In this document: positions 36,945 through 44,898 of the stretch, one piece after another
How the letters are laid out: every line of letters starts with the position of its first letter
Position numbering within the stretch: position 1 is the stretch's first letter
Notes under the pieces: model-generated
The model's database searches: none
What the model was told of the DNA's origin: nothing
What the model saw: the letters and a program-made list of their open reading frames with translations, nothing else
Program-made: the position numbers and the translations under genes
Source: Paraburkholderia heleia NBRC 101817
Lineage (GTDB): Bacteria > Pseudomonadota > Gammaproteobacteria > Burkholderiales > Burkholderiaceae
Direction of reading: 5' to 3'
NCBI RefSeq assembly: GCF_000739775.1
Contig: NZ_BBJH01000018.1
Span: 38,577-102,576, forward strand
DNA length: 64,000 bases

Positions 36945-37814
36945 ATGAACACGATGCTTTATCCGGAACTTTACAAATCGCTCGAATCGGTCCGTTGGGA
37001 CATGGAAAAGGACATTCCCTGGGACAAGTTCGATGCGTCGCTCCTGACCGATGAGCAGGCCGCGACCATCAAGATGAACGCGATCACCGAATGGTCGGCG
37101 CTGCCGGCCACGGAAATGTTCCTGCGCGACAACCACCACGACAGCGACTTTTCCGCGTTCATGAGCGTGTGGTTCTTCGAGGAGCAAAAGCATTCGCTCG
37201 TGCTCATGGAATACCTGCGCCGCTTCAAGCCGGAAATGGTGCCGACCGAAGAAGAGCTGCACGCCGTGCGCTTCGAGTTCGATCCGGCGCCGCCTCTCGA
37301 AACGCTCATGCTGCACTTCTGCGGCGAAATCCGCCTGAACCACTGGTACCGCCGCGCCGCCGAATGGCACACGGAGCCGGTCATCAAGGCCATCTACGAA
37401 ACGATTTCGCGCGACGAAGCGCGCCACGGCGGCGCCTATCTGCGCTACATGAAGAAAGCGCTCAACAATTTCGGCGACGTCGCGCGTGCGGCGTTTGCGA
37501 AGATCGGCGTGCTGATGGCTTCCGCGCGCCGCACAGAAAAGCCGCTGCACCCGACGAACCTGCACGTGAACCAGGCGCTGTTCCCGCGCGACACCGTGCA
37601 GTCGCGCCTGCCCGATCCGGAATGGCTCGAGCGCTGGCTCGACGAGCAGATCCGCTTCGACGACGGCTGGGAAAAGAAGGTGATCGAGCGCATTCTGCAC
37701 AACCTCTCGATCCTGTTCGAGCGCACGTTCAGTACGGCACAGGAACTGAACCGCTATCGCAAGGAAGTGGTGCAGCGCCTGCAGGCCGAGCAAGGTACGC
37801 AACAGCCGGCCTGA
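36945..37814 (+). CDS. Ferritin-like diiron protein (acyl-ACP desaturase-like)
   Basis: A 289-residue all-helical protein with two diiron half-sites: Glu80-x-x-His83 (EEQKH) and Glu158-x-x-His161 (DEARH), plus Glu49/Glu57 and Glu128 as likely further ligands. This Glu...Glu-x-x-His...Glu...Glu-x-x-His order matches plant-type acyl-ACP desaturases and related ferritin-like oxidases. No signal or membrane segment is seen, so it is cytosolic. The oxidised substrate is unknown. The ATG at 36945 is chosen as residues upstream look unrelated. It ends before a hairpin terminator. Confidence 0.8.
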   Translation: MNTMLYPELYKSLESVRWDMEKDIPWDKFDASLLTDEQAATIKMNAITEWSALPATEMFLRDNHHDSDFSAFMSVWFFEEQKHSLVLMEYLRRFKPEMVPTEEELHAVRFEFDPAPPLETLMLHFCGEIRLNHWYRRAAEWHTEPVIKAIYETISRDEARHGGAYLRYMKKALNNFGDVARAAFAKIGVLMASARRTEKPLHPTNLHVNQALFPRDTVQSRLPDPEWLERWLDEQIRFDDGWEKKVIERILHNLSILFERTFSTAQELNRYRKEVVQRLQAEQGTQQPA

Positions 37815-37863
37815 CGCGCCGGGACATCTCGCGTGCGCGCCTTGTGGCGCGCCGCGACCGGGA

Positions 37864-37899
37864 CGGCCCGAAGCGCTTCTCGCGTGACGGGCCGTTTTC
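37864..37899 (+). terminator. Rho-independent terminator
   Basis: ACGGCCCG (37864-37871) pairs perfectly with CGGGCCGT (37889-37896) and is followed by TTT. It lies 50 bp after the diiron-protein stop and before the heptose adenylyltransferase gene. Confidence 0.7.
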
Positions 37900-37987
37900 A
37901 TTGGCGCGTGGATCGCGTGTCGATAGTTTGCTCAACGCGGCGTGCACACTGTGAACCGCGCCCATTTTCTTATCCGAGCCTCATTCC

Positions 37988-38479
37988 ATGCCCGCTTCCT
38001 TCGAACGCAAGATCACGACCCGCGAGGCGCTCGCGCAACTGCGCGCCTCGCTGCCCGGCCCCGTGGTGTTCACCAATGGCGTTTTCGACATCCTGCACCG
38101 CGGGCACGTCACCTATCTCGCCGATGCGAAGGCGCTGGGCGCCACGCTGATCGTCGGCGTGAATAGTGACGCTTCGGTGAAGATGCTCGGCAAGGGCGAC
38201 GACCGCCCCATCAACAACGAGAACGACCGCATGGCGCTGCTGGCGGCGCTGGAGAGCGTGGACTGGGTCGTGCAGTTCGGCGAGCCGACGCCCGTCGCGT
38301 TGATCGGGGCCTTGCGTCCAGACATTCTCGTGAAGGGCGGCGACTACGATATGGACGCGCTGCCCGAGTCGGCGCTGGTGCGCGGCTGGGGCGGGCGGGC
38401 GCTTGCGATCGCCTTCGAGCACGACCGCTCCACGACGAAGCTGCTGCAGAAAGTGCGCGCGCAGGAAGGATCGAAGTAA
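37988..38479 (+). CDS. rfaE2: D-glycero-beta-D-manno-heptose 1-phosphate adenylyltransferase
   Basis: A 163-residue nucleotidyltransferase that makes ADP-heptose from heptose 1-phosphate and ATP for the LPS inner core. The class signature HRGH appears in VFTNGVFDILHRGHVTYL (residues about 26-43). GVNSDASVKMLGKGDDRPIN and LVKGGDYDMDALPES follow. It corresponds to the C-terminal half of the bifunctional HldE of enterics, encoded alone here as usual in beta-proteobacteria. Single gene, convergent with the coaX-side genes. Confidence 0.93.
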   Translation: MPASFERKITTREALAQLRASLPGPVVFTNGVFDILHRGHVTYLADAKALGATLIVGVNSDASVKMLGKGDDRPINNENDRMALLAALESVDWVVQFGEPTPVALIGALRPDILVKGGDYDMDALPESALVRGWGGRALAIAFEHDRSTTKLLQKVRAQEGSK

Positions 38480-38605
38480 GGTCGGACGCAAGTCCGCAAG
38501 TCCGCACGCGCGGCGGACGATGCAAAACCGGCGGCAGGCCGGGGTGCCCGAGGCTTGGGCGCGCCCGGCCTGCCGCCGGTCGTCGTTGACGCGCCGCCTA
38601 CTGCC

Positions 38606-38845
38606 TTATTGCGACAGGGTGGACGCTTGCACTGCCGGGTCCGCCACCGGGCCGCCGACGGTCGGCACGTCTGCCGATTCGGAGGGTCGGATCGCCTTCA
38701 CCACGAGCCGCTCGGGGTGGATCTGCCGGTTCAGGTGCTGGGTTTCGCGCGTACCCGACGAGGGCGTCGGGCCGAACACGCCGCCAATGGCCGCAAAGGC
38801 CAGCCCGTTGGCGAGAATCAGAATGGCGATCAGCCAGCGCAGCAT
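38606..38845 (-). CDS. Small membrane-anchored protein downstream of coaX
   Basis: A 79-residue protein starting MLRWLIAILILANGLAFAA, a clear single membrane helix or signal anchor, then a Pro/Thr/Ser-rich tail with TRETQHLNRQIHPERLVVKAI. In related genomes a gene at this place often continues into a SPOR-like domain, so this may be a short or degenerate version; that comparison is from memory. It follows coaX on the minus strand after 71 bp and is probably in the birA-coaX transcript. Confidence 0.7.
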   Translation of the reverse strand: MLRWLIAILILANGLAFAAIGGVFGPTPSSGTRETQHLNRQIHPERLVVKAIRPSESADVPTVGGPVADPAVQASTLSQ

Positions 38846-38916
38846 CGTGTGAAGCTCCTTCGAAATCCTTCGTTCAGTTTCAGGGCCAGATGAGGGCGGC
38901 GTGTGGGTCGCACGCC

Positions 38917-39717
38917 TCAGGACTGCGCCGCAATGAGCGCCAGCCCCGACAGAACCAGTGCATCGTGGCGAGTATGCGGTACCTTGAGCGCCGCTGTCAC
39001 TTCGGCCGCTGCGCCGCCGCTCACGACGAGCCGCACCGGCATTCTCCACGCGTCCTGCAAATCGGCCCACGCGCGCTCGACGAGCGCGGCCTGCGCGAGC
39101 GCACAACCCGCCGAGATCGAGCGCTGCGTGTCGGTGGCGAAGGCCATGCCCGGGTTGCCAGCATTCGCCACGCCGCCGGCGACCACGGGCAGTTGCGCGG
39201 TGTGCTCGCCGAGCGAGCGCATCATGAGCGTGAAGCCCGGCGCGATCATGCCGCCCACGAACGTGCCGTCGGCGCGCAGCGCTTCGAGCGTGGTGGCGGT
39301 GCCGAATGTCGCGATCAGGAGCGGCTCGTCCGGATACGCCGCGTGCGCGCCGATCATGCCAGCCCAGCGGTCGCTGCCGAGCGCGCCGGGCGTGGTATAG
39401 CGGTTCGTCACGCCGCACTGCTGCGCGCAGGCCCGCACGACGGTGCGCGGGAGACCGGGCCAGTGCGCTTGCACCAGCGCGTCGAGACGTTCTACGACCG
39501 CCGCGCCCGCGACATTCGAGATCCACGCGCCGCAGGGCCGGGGCAACGTCGCCCATGCTTCGCTTCCGGCTTCGCCGGCGGCGGGCGGGGCTTGCACGCC
39601 GTCGTCGCGCACATGATCCATCGTTCCCGCGTGCAGGCGCGACCCGTCGGGCGCGACGAGCGCCCATTTGATCCGGCTGTTGCCTGCGTCGATCAGGAGG
39701 AAAGGGCCGCGGCTCAT
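38917..39717 (-). CDS. coaX: Type III pantothenate kinase
   Basis: A 266-residue ASKHA kinase that phosphorylates pantothenate, the first step of CoA synthesis. It shows FLLIDAGNSRIKWALV (phosphate loop with Asp10), SDRWAGMIGAHAAYP, the TFGTATTLEALRADG nucleotide motif, GGMIAPGFTLMMRSL and VVSGGAAAEV. Type III enzymes are the usual form in Burkholderiaceae. The start overlaps the birA stop by four bases (ATGA, 39714-39717), so the two are coupled; both deal with CoA/biotin cofactors. Confidence 0.95.
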   Translation of the reverse strand: MSRGPFLLIDAGNSRIKWALVAPDGSRLHAGTMDHVRDDGVQAPPAAGEAGSEAWATLPRPCGAWISNVAGAAVVERLDALVQAHWPGLPRTVVRACAQQCGVTNRYTTPGALGSDRWAGMIGAHAAYPDEPLLIATFGTATTLEALRADGTFVGGMIAPGFTLMMRSLGEHTAQLPVVAGGVANAGNPGMAFATDTQRSISAGCALAQAALVERAWADLQDAWRMPVRLVVSGGAAAEVTAALKVPHTRHDALVLSGLALIAAQS

Positions 39718-40625
39718 GCGCCGCTGTCCGCGAGCCGCAGCGACACGTCGCCGGCCGTGACGCTCTCGCGCCCGCCCGGCGTGTCGACGAGCAACTGGCC
39801 GCGCTCGTCCACGCCGGCCGCCGTGCCGCGCAGCAACTCCCGTCCTTGCTCGTAGATGGCGACCTCGCGGCCCGCGTACGCGTGGCATGCGTTCCAGCGC
39901 GCCTGGAAGGGCGCAAAGCCCGCCGCGCCGAAGCGTTGCAGCGCGGCTTCGAGCGCGTTGAGCTCGGCGGCGAGCGTGTCGGTGAGGTTGGCGTTCGGCC
40001 ACGCGCGCGAGAGCGCCGTGGGCGTCGTGCCGGGCACGACCGCCGCGCTGCCGGCCGCGGCGTTGAGCGCCTCGACCCTGGCGGCGAGCGCATCTTCGCC
40101 GCGCACGTTCGTGCCGATGCCGATCACGACTGCGGTGGCGTCGGCGGTGGCCCAGGCGGTTTCCACGAGGATGCCCACCAGCTTGTCGCCTTCGAGCAGC
40201 ACGTCGTTGGGCCATTTGAGCGCGATCTGTCCGGGCGCCGCCACGGGCAGCGTGCGCAGGCCGTCCACCAGCGCCGAGCCAACGGCGAGGCTCAAGCCCG
40301 CGAGTCCTTCGATCGGGCGCGGCAGCACGCAGCCGATCGAGAACAACAGCGCGTCGCCGGGCTGCGCGACCCAGGTGCGGCCACGCCGGCCCCGGCCGGC
40401 CGTCTGCAGATAGGCGACGCGCACGATCGGGCGCGCGAGCGCGTCGCGCTTTTGCGGCAGTGCCTTCAGGCGCGCCATGAGGTCGGCGTTGGTCGAGCCG
40501 GTTTCCTCGACGATCTCGATGGGCCAGTCGTGCGCGGCCGGGCCGAACAGCGTGATCGCGCGGTTGCGGTCGATGCGCCAGTCGCCGGCGCTCGGGGTAT
40601 CGGGGGTGGGGGGCGTCGCATTCAT
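39714..40625 (-). CDS. birA: Biotin-[acetyl-CoA-carboxylase] ligase
   Basis: A 303-residue biotin protein ligase that attaches biotin to the carboxylase carrier protein. The biotinyl-AMP loop GRGRRGRTW, the preceding EETGSTNADLMARL, LKWPNDVLLEGDKLVGILVE and a small C-terminal domain (GTAAGVDERGQLLV) are visible. The N terminus lacks the helix-turn-helix of E. coli BirA, so it is a ligase without repressor function. The frame is open a further 80 codons upstream, but that stretch runs through repeated DnaA-box-like DNA, so the ATG at 40625 is used. Confidence 0.93.
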   Translation of the reverse strand: MNATPPTPDTPSAGDWRIDRNRAITLFGPAAHDWPIEIVEETGSTNADLMARLKALPQKRDALARPIVRVAYLQTAGRGRRGRTWVAQPGDALLFSIGCVLPRPIEGLAGLSLAVGSALVDGLRTLPVAAPGQIALKWPNDVLLEGDKLVGILVETAWATADATAVVIGIGTNVRGEDALAARVEALNAAAGSAAVVPGTTPTALSRAWPNANLTDTLAAELNALEAALQRFGAAGFAPFQARWNACHAYAGREVAIYEQGRELLRGTAAGVDERGQLLVDTPGGRESVTAGDVSLRLADSGA

Positions 40626-40680
40626 GTCTCGTATTGTAGTGGCTGGGGCGCGGGTAGCCGCCCGCAGCGCCGGTTTCGAC

Positions 40681-40866
40681 CCGAAATGCGGGCAATCCCC
40701 AGACAACCCACAGGCAGTGCACAGGTTATCCACGGAATCGTCCACAGGATCGAGGGCGCCCGAAGCCGGCAACCGCCCCGCCGGTCGCCGCACGATTTGC
40801 CCAATTTTTGGGCAATTCACAGGCTGCCCACAGGTGGTCCACAAGTTATCCAGAGTGTTGTCCACA
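40681..40866. repeat. Two-block repeat with DnaA-box-like sites
   Basis: Two related blocks, about 40681-40748 and 40800-40866, share the order GGGCAAT, CCCACAGG, then TTATCCA and a final GTCCACAG. Near-consensus DnaA boxes are TTATCCACG (40726-40734) and TTGTCCACA (40858-40866), with weaker TTATCCAGA (40846-40854) and TCGTCCACA (40738-40746). All are on the plus strand. Confidence 0.7.
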
Positions 40867-40929
40867 GCTCGCCTCGCGCCCCGCGAGCCGGCCGTGCGCT
40901 TTCGGACCGACGAAACGGGGCGCGTTCGC

Positions 40930-40935
40930 TACAAT
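40930..40935 (+). promoter_or_regulatory. -10 element upstream of the mlaE operon
   Basis: TACAAT would start transcription about 26 bp before the TTG start of mlaE. No good -35 is seen at normal spacing. It argues against the earlier in-frame TTG at 40938 as the translation start. Confidence 0.45.
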
Positions 40936-40967
40936 GTTTGCTCACCCCGTCCGTCGAGTGCTTATCC

Positions 40968-42101
40968 TTGAATCAAGACACGCCGCCCGGCCTTGAAGTC
41001 TCGGCCGGCACCCACGGCAAGACCGTGCGCCTGTCTGGCCAGTGGACAGCGCTCGCGCTCGCGCGCGACCGCGACCAGGGCGGCGCCGCGCGCCGTCTGC
41101 GGGCGCTCGCCGAAGAGCACGTCGGCGAATGGGACCTCTCGGGCGTCGAGCGCATGGACCATGTGGGCGGCCAGGCGCTCTGGCGCGTCTGGGGCCACAA
41201 GCTGCCGTCCGACCTCGTCGACCTCACGCAAACGCAGCGCGACATCTTCGAGCGCATCGCCCTGCTCGACTCCGTGCGCGAGCCGGCGGAGCGCGTCGTG
41301 CGCATCGATCCCGTCACGCAGCTCGGCCTCGCGATCTTCTCGTTCTTCGACCACCTGTACGGCGGCATCGCCATGTTCGGGCGCGTGATCCTCGATCTGC
41401 TGCTGGTGGTGCGCAAGCCCCGGGTCACGCCCTGGATCGAGATTTCGGCGAACGTCTACAACGCCGGCGCGCGCGCGATGCCGATCACGGCGCTCGTGGC
41501 GTTTCTGATCGGCATCGTGCTGTCGTACCTCTCGGCGCAGCAATTGCGCCTCTTCGGCGCGAACCAGTACATCGTCAATATCCTCGGCCTCGCCGTGATC
41601 CGCGAACTCGGGCCCGTGCTCTCGGCGATTCTCGTGGCGGGGCGCTCTGGCTCGGCCATCACGGCGCAGATCGGCGTGATGCGCGTGACCGAAGAACTCG
41701 ACGCCATGCGCGTGATGGGCATCTCGCACGGCCTGCGCCTGATCCTGCCGCGCGTGATCGCGCTCGGCGTCGCCATGCCGCTGCTCGTGATCTGGACCGA
41801 CATCATTGCGTTGCTAGGCGGCGCGATCGCGGCGAAGATCGTGCTGGGCGTCGACATTTCGTGGTTCATGCGCTCGTTGCCCAGCGTCGTGCCGATCGCC
41901 AATCTGTGGATCGGCCTCGGCAAAGGAGTGGCGTTCGGCATGCTGGTGGCGATCGTGGGCTGTCACTTCGGCTTTCGCATCAAGGCGAATTCGCAGAGCC
42001 TCGGCGAGGGCACGACCACGTCGGTCGTCACGTCGATCACGATCGTGATCCTCGCCGACGCTGTGTTCGCGATCCTGTTCCAGAACGTGGGGCTTTCATG
42101 A
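40968..42101 (+). CDS. mlaE: MCE-transporter permease (MlaE) with N-terminal STAS-like domain
   Basis: A 377-residue protein. The first 100 residues look like a STAS domain (WTALALARD...EWDLSGVERMDHVGGQALWRVW). The rest is an MlaE permease with about five membrane helices, including ITALVAFLIGIVLSYLSAQQ and ELGPVLSAILVAGRSGSAI. It would move lipids across the inner membrane together with MlaF and the MCE protein. The likely start is a TTG at 40968; no ATG is available before the conserved part. Its stop overlaps mlaF (ATGA). The fused STAS replaces a separate MlaB subunit. Confidence 0.92.
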   Translation: MNQDTPPGLEVSAGTHGKTVRLSGQWTALALARDRDQGGAARRLRALAEEHVGEWDLSGVERMDHVGGQALWRVWGHKLPSDLVDLTQTQRDIFERIALLDSVREPAERVVRIDPVTQLGLAIFSFFDHLYGGIAMFGRVILDLLLVVRKPRVTPWIEISANVYNAGARAMPITALVAFLIGIVLSYLSAQQLRLFGANQYIVNILGLAVIRELGPVLSAILVAGRSGSAITAQIGVMRVTEELDAMRVMGISHGLRLILPRVIALGVAMPLLVIWTDIIALLGGAIAAKIVLGVDISWFMRSLPSVVPIANLWIGLGKGVAFGMLVAIVGCHFGFRIKANSQSLGEGTTTSVVTSITIVILADAVFAILFQNVGLS

Positions 42102-43033
42102 GCACGACTGGCACGACGGTTACGACGATCGAGACGAAGACGACCGGCACGATCACCACGCCGCTCAAGGAGGTCGCGCAGGATCTGCCGCTGCCGACCA
42201 TCGGCGAGCCGGTGATCGAGGTTCACGACCTCTCGAAGCGCTACGGGCGCAACATCGTCCATCAGCACCTGAATCTGGAAATTCGCCGCGGCGAGATCGT
42301 CACGCTGGTGGGCGGCTCGGGCTCGGGCAAGACCACGCTCGTGCGCCAGATCCTCGGGCTCGAGAAGCCGACCTCGGGCACCATCAAGATGTTCGGCGAG
42401 AACATCACGACCATCGATGCCGAGCGCGCCCGCCTCATGCGCACGCGCACCGGCATGCTGTTCCAGCAAGGCGCGCTGTTCTCGTCGCTCACGGTGTTCG
42501 ACAACATCGCCCAGCCCGTGCGCGAGCTCGGCAAGGTGCCGGCGGCCCTGCTGCGCGACATCGTGATGCTCAAGCTCGAAATGGTCGGGCTGCCGTGCAA
42601 GCACGCCTCGAAAATGCCGGCCGCGCTCTCGGGCGGCATGATCAAGCGCGTGGGCCTCGCGCGCGCGATCGTGCTGGAGCCGGAGCTGCTCTTTCTCGAC
42701 GAGCCTACGGCCGGGCTCGACCCGCGCTCCTCCGACGAAGTGGTGGAGCTCATCAGCACGCTGCACCGGGCGCTGGGGCTCACCGTCGTGCTCGTCACGC
42801 ACGACCTCGACGCCATGGTCGCGCTCTCCACGCGCGTAGCCGTGCTGGCCGAGCGCCGGGTGCTCGTGGCGGCGCCCGTGGAGGAGGCGGCGAGCGTCGA
42901 TCATCCGTTCATCCGCGAGTACTTTCTGGGCATGCGCGGCCGCCGCGCGCTCCAGGCGCTGCCGCCCGAGCGGCGCGCGAAGCTGCCGGCGGCGGCGCTC
43001 GCTCCCGCAGCCGTGGGGTACAAGCCGTGGTAG
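42098..43033 (+). CDS. mlaF: ABC transporter ATP-binding protein (MlaF)
   Basis: A 311-residue ABC ATPase driving the MCE lipid transporter. After a 35-residue Thr-rich N terminus come Walker A GGSGSGKT (72-79), Q-loop in GMLFQQGALF, signature LSGGM (177-181), Walker B LLFLDEPTAGLD and the switch histidine in VLVTHDLDAM. The signature LSGGMIKRVGLARAI is the MlaF subtype. The start overlaps the mlaE stop by four bases. A short Ala-rich C-terminal extension is present. Confidence 0.95.
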   Translation: MSTTGTTVTTIETKTTGTITTPLKEVAQDLPLPTIGEPVIEVHDLSKRYGRNIVHQHLNLEIRRGEIVTLVGGSGSGKTTLVRQILGLEKPTSGTIKMFGENITTIDAERARLMRTRTGMLFQQGALFSSLTVFDNIAQPVRELGKVPAALLRDIVMLKLEMVGLPCKHASKMPAALSGGMIKRVGLARAIVLEPELLFLDEPTAGLDPRSSDEVVELISTLHRALGLTVVLVTHDLDAMVALSTRVAVLAERRVLVAAPVEEAASVDHPFIREYFLGMRGRRALQALPPERRAKLPAAALAPAAVGYKPW

Positions 43034-43115
43034 GCACCGCGCACGCCTTTATCCGGCCTGACCGGCTCAACCGGCTTGACCAGCGTCTGGCGGCCGCCAA
43101 CGAAGGAATCTGACG

Positions 43116-44081
43116 ATGGAAAACAAACCGCACGCGTTCTGGGCGGGCATGTTCACGATAGGGCTTTTGATTGTGATCGCGCTTGTCGTCATCTTCTTCA
43201 GCGCCGATCGGGCCGTGCGCGTGCCGTACGACCTCATTTCGCGCTCGAGCGTGACGGGCCTCTATCCGGACGCGGCGGTGCGTTTTCGCGGTATCGACGT
43301 GGGCAAGGTGCAGTCGATCAAGTTCGATACCGGGCATCCGGGCCAGATCCGCATTCGCATCCTTGTCGACCAGAAGGCGCCGATGACGCGCTCCACCTTC
43401 GGCTCGCTCGCGCTGCAGGGCGTGACGGGCATCGCATTCGTGCAGCTCGACGACAACGGCATCGACCTCTCGCCGCTGCATTCCTCGCCGGCGCACGTGG
43501 CCGAACTGCCGCTGCGCCCGGGCTTGCTCGACCAGCTCCAGCGCCGCGGCGACGCGCTTCTGCGCAAGCTCGACAACATTGCCGGCGATATCGACGAAAT
43601 GCTCTCCGAGGACAACCGCAAGCAGGTGATGCAGGCCGTGAACAGCCTGCAGCAGGCCGCGAGCAGCGTGAACGTGCTCGCCGGGCAGCTCCAGCCCGCC
43701 ACGAGGCAGTTGCCGGGCGCGGTGACGGAGCTGCAGCACACGCTGCAGTCGACCAACACGCTCATTACGAGCATGAACCGCCCGGACGGCCCGTTCCAGA
43801 CCAACCTCAACAAGGCCGGCACCGCGGCGGCCCAGGCGGGCGCGGCGCTCACCTCGATCGACGCCTCGATCCAGGACCTGTCGGCGCGCGTGGGCTACGA
43901 CACGCTGCCGCGCGTCGACTCGCTCACCGACGACGTGCGCTCGGCCATGCGCGCCGTGGACCGCGCGGCGGGCACGTTCAGCACGAGCCCGCGCAGCGTG
44001 TTGTTCGGCGGCGCGCCGCAGCCGGCGCCCGGGCCCGGCGAGGCGGGCTTTGCATGGCCGGCTGCTGCGGGCGCGAAGTAG
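43116..44081 (+). CDS. mlaD: MCE/MlaD family substrate-binding protein
   Basis: A 321-residue periplasmic MCE protein anchored by one N-terminal helix (about 9-29, FWAGMFTIGLLIVIALVVIF). A single MCE domain follows (about 38-118, with SVTGLYPDAAVRFRGIDVGKV and GVTGIAFVQLDD). The C-terminal half is a long coiled, helical segment (about 135-285). MCE proteins carry lipids between membranes. Only one MCE gene is present, with mlaEF upstream and a lipoprotein downstream, which resembles the Pqi/Yeb-like layout more than mlaFEDCB, since no mlaC is next to it. Confidence 0.92.
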   Translation: MENKPHAFWAGMFTIGLLIVIALVVIFFSADRAVRVPYDLISRSSVTGLYPDAAVRFRGIDVGKVQSIKFDTGHPGQIRIRILVDQKAPMTRSTFGSLALQGVTGIAFVQLDDNGIDLSPLHSSPAHVAELPLRPGLLDQLQRRGDALLRKLDNIAGDIDEMLSEDNRKQVMQAVNSLQQAASSVNVLAGQLQPATRQLPGAVTELQHTLQSTNTLITSMNRPDGPFQTNLNKAGTAAAQAGAALTSIDASIQDLSARVGYDTLPRVDSLTDDVRSAMRAVDRAAGTFSTSPRSVLFGGAPQPAPGPGEAGFAWPAAAGAK

Positions 44082-44160
44082 GCCGCGACACCGCCTTACG
44101 CGACACCATTCGACGCACTTTCGCGCGGTGCATGCGCCGCGCGCCAAAGAAGGAAACGCA

Positions 44161-44829
44161 ATGTCACGCACATCACGCCTGCCACGATCGATGCAACGCG
44201 CCGCAACCGCCGGCTCGGCCTTGCTGGCGGCGCTCGCGCTCGGTGCGCTCCTCGCCGCCTGCGCGGGCGGTTCGGCTTCGATCAACGAGGCTCGCTACGA
44301 CCTCGGGCTGCAGTCGTCGCAGCAAGCGCAGGCCGCTCCCGCGGCGCCTGGCGCGCCGGCTGCCAGGCCGCTCCTGAAGGTGCTGGCCGTGAGCGCGCCG
44401 CCGCCGCTCGATAACGACGGCATCCTCTACCGGATGAATTTCGATTCGCAGCGCACGGCGCGCTACGCGAACAGCCGCTGGACGATGTCGCCCGCGCGGC
44501 TGCTCACCGAACGCCTTCGCACCTCGCTCGGTGCGCACGCGACGGTGCTCGCGGGCGGTGACGCCGTGCAGGCGCCGATGCTCAAGGTCGAGCTGTACGA
44601 GTTCGAGCAGGTGTTCGAGAGCCCGACGCAAAGCGCGGGCGTGCTGGCTGCGCGCGCAACGCTCATGCAGGGCGGCAGGGTGCTGGCGCAGCGCTCGTTC
44701 GCCACGCGCGCGCCGGCGCCCACGCCGGACGCCGCGGGCGGCGTGCGTGCGCTGCAGGCGGCCAGCGACGATTTCGCCAGGCAACTGGGCGCGTGGCTGA
44801 GCACGCAGTCGTTCGCGGGCACGCCTTGA
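44161..44829 (+). CDS. ABC-type transport auxiliary lipoprotein (PqiC-like)
   Basis: A 222-residue lipoprotein. The signal ends in a lipobox LLAAC with the lipidated Cys34, likely directing it to the outer membrane. The mature domain (about 60-215) matches the PqiC-like family: LLKVLAVSAPPPLDNDGILYRM, ARYANSRWTMSPARLLTERLR and VELYEFEQVF. In Pqi systems this lipoprotein receives the MCE tube at the outer membrane. It ends the mlaE-F-D operon and supports a lipid-transport role. Confidence 0.9.
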   Translation: MSRTSRLPRSMQRAATAGSALLAALALGALLAACAGGSASINEARYDLGLQSSQQAQAAPAAPGAPAARPLLKVLAVSAPPPLDNDGILYRMNFDSQRTARYANSRWTMSPARLLTERLRTSLGAHATVLAGGDAVQAPMLKVELYEFEQVFESPTQSAGVLAARATLMQGGRVLAQRSFATRAPAPTPDAAGGVRALQAASDDFARQLGAWLSTQSFAGTP

Positions 44830-44898
44830 GGGACATGAACACGCGTCGCGCGATTTCAATGCGCGGCGCGACATTGGGGGCAAGGGCGGGATAGCGGC

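Larger units (their letters stand above)
40626..40967. other. Divergent region between birA and mlaE rich in CCACA words
   Basis: A 342-bp gap. Its central part (40681-40866) carries repeated CCACA and TTATCCA words arranged as two related blocks. A TACAAT -10 element for the MCE operon lies at 40930-40935. No gene is supported; the open frame extending upstream of birA through this region is probably fortuitous. Confidence 0.7.

Noticed and set aside
40626..40865. An 80-residue N-terminal extension of BirA
   Set aside because: It is coded by the DnaA-box-like repeats and has no helix-turn-helix pattern; the ATG at 40625 is adjacent to the conserved ligase start.
40681..40866. A chromosomal or plasmid replication origin
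   Set aside because: DnaA-like boxes are present but no dnaA, dnaN, gyrB, parAB or repA gene and no AT-rich unwinding region is visible.
39846..40967. Extension of the MCE permease frame 374 codons upstream across birA
   Set aside because: It reads through birA in the opposite strand and through repeat DNA; the conserved STAS domain begins only after 40968.
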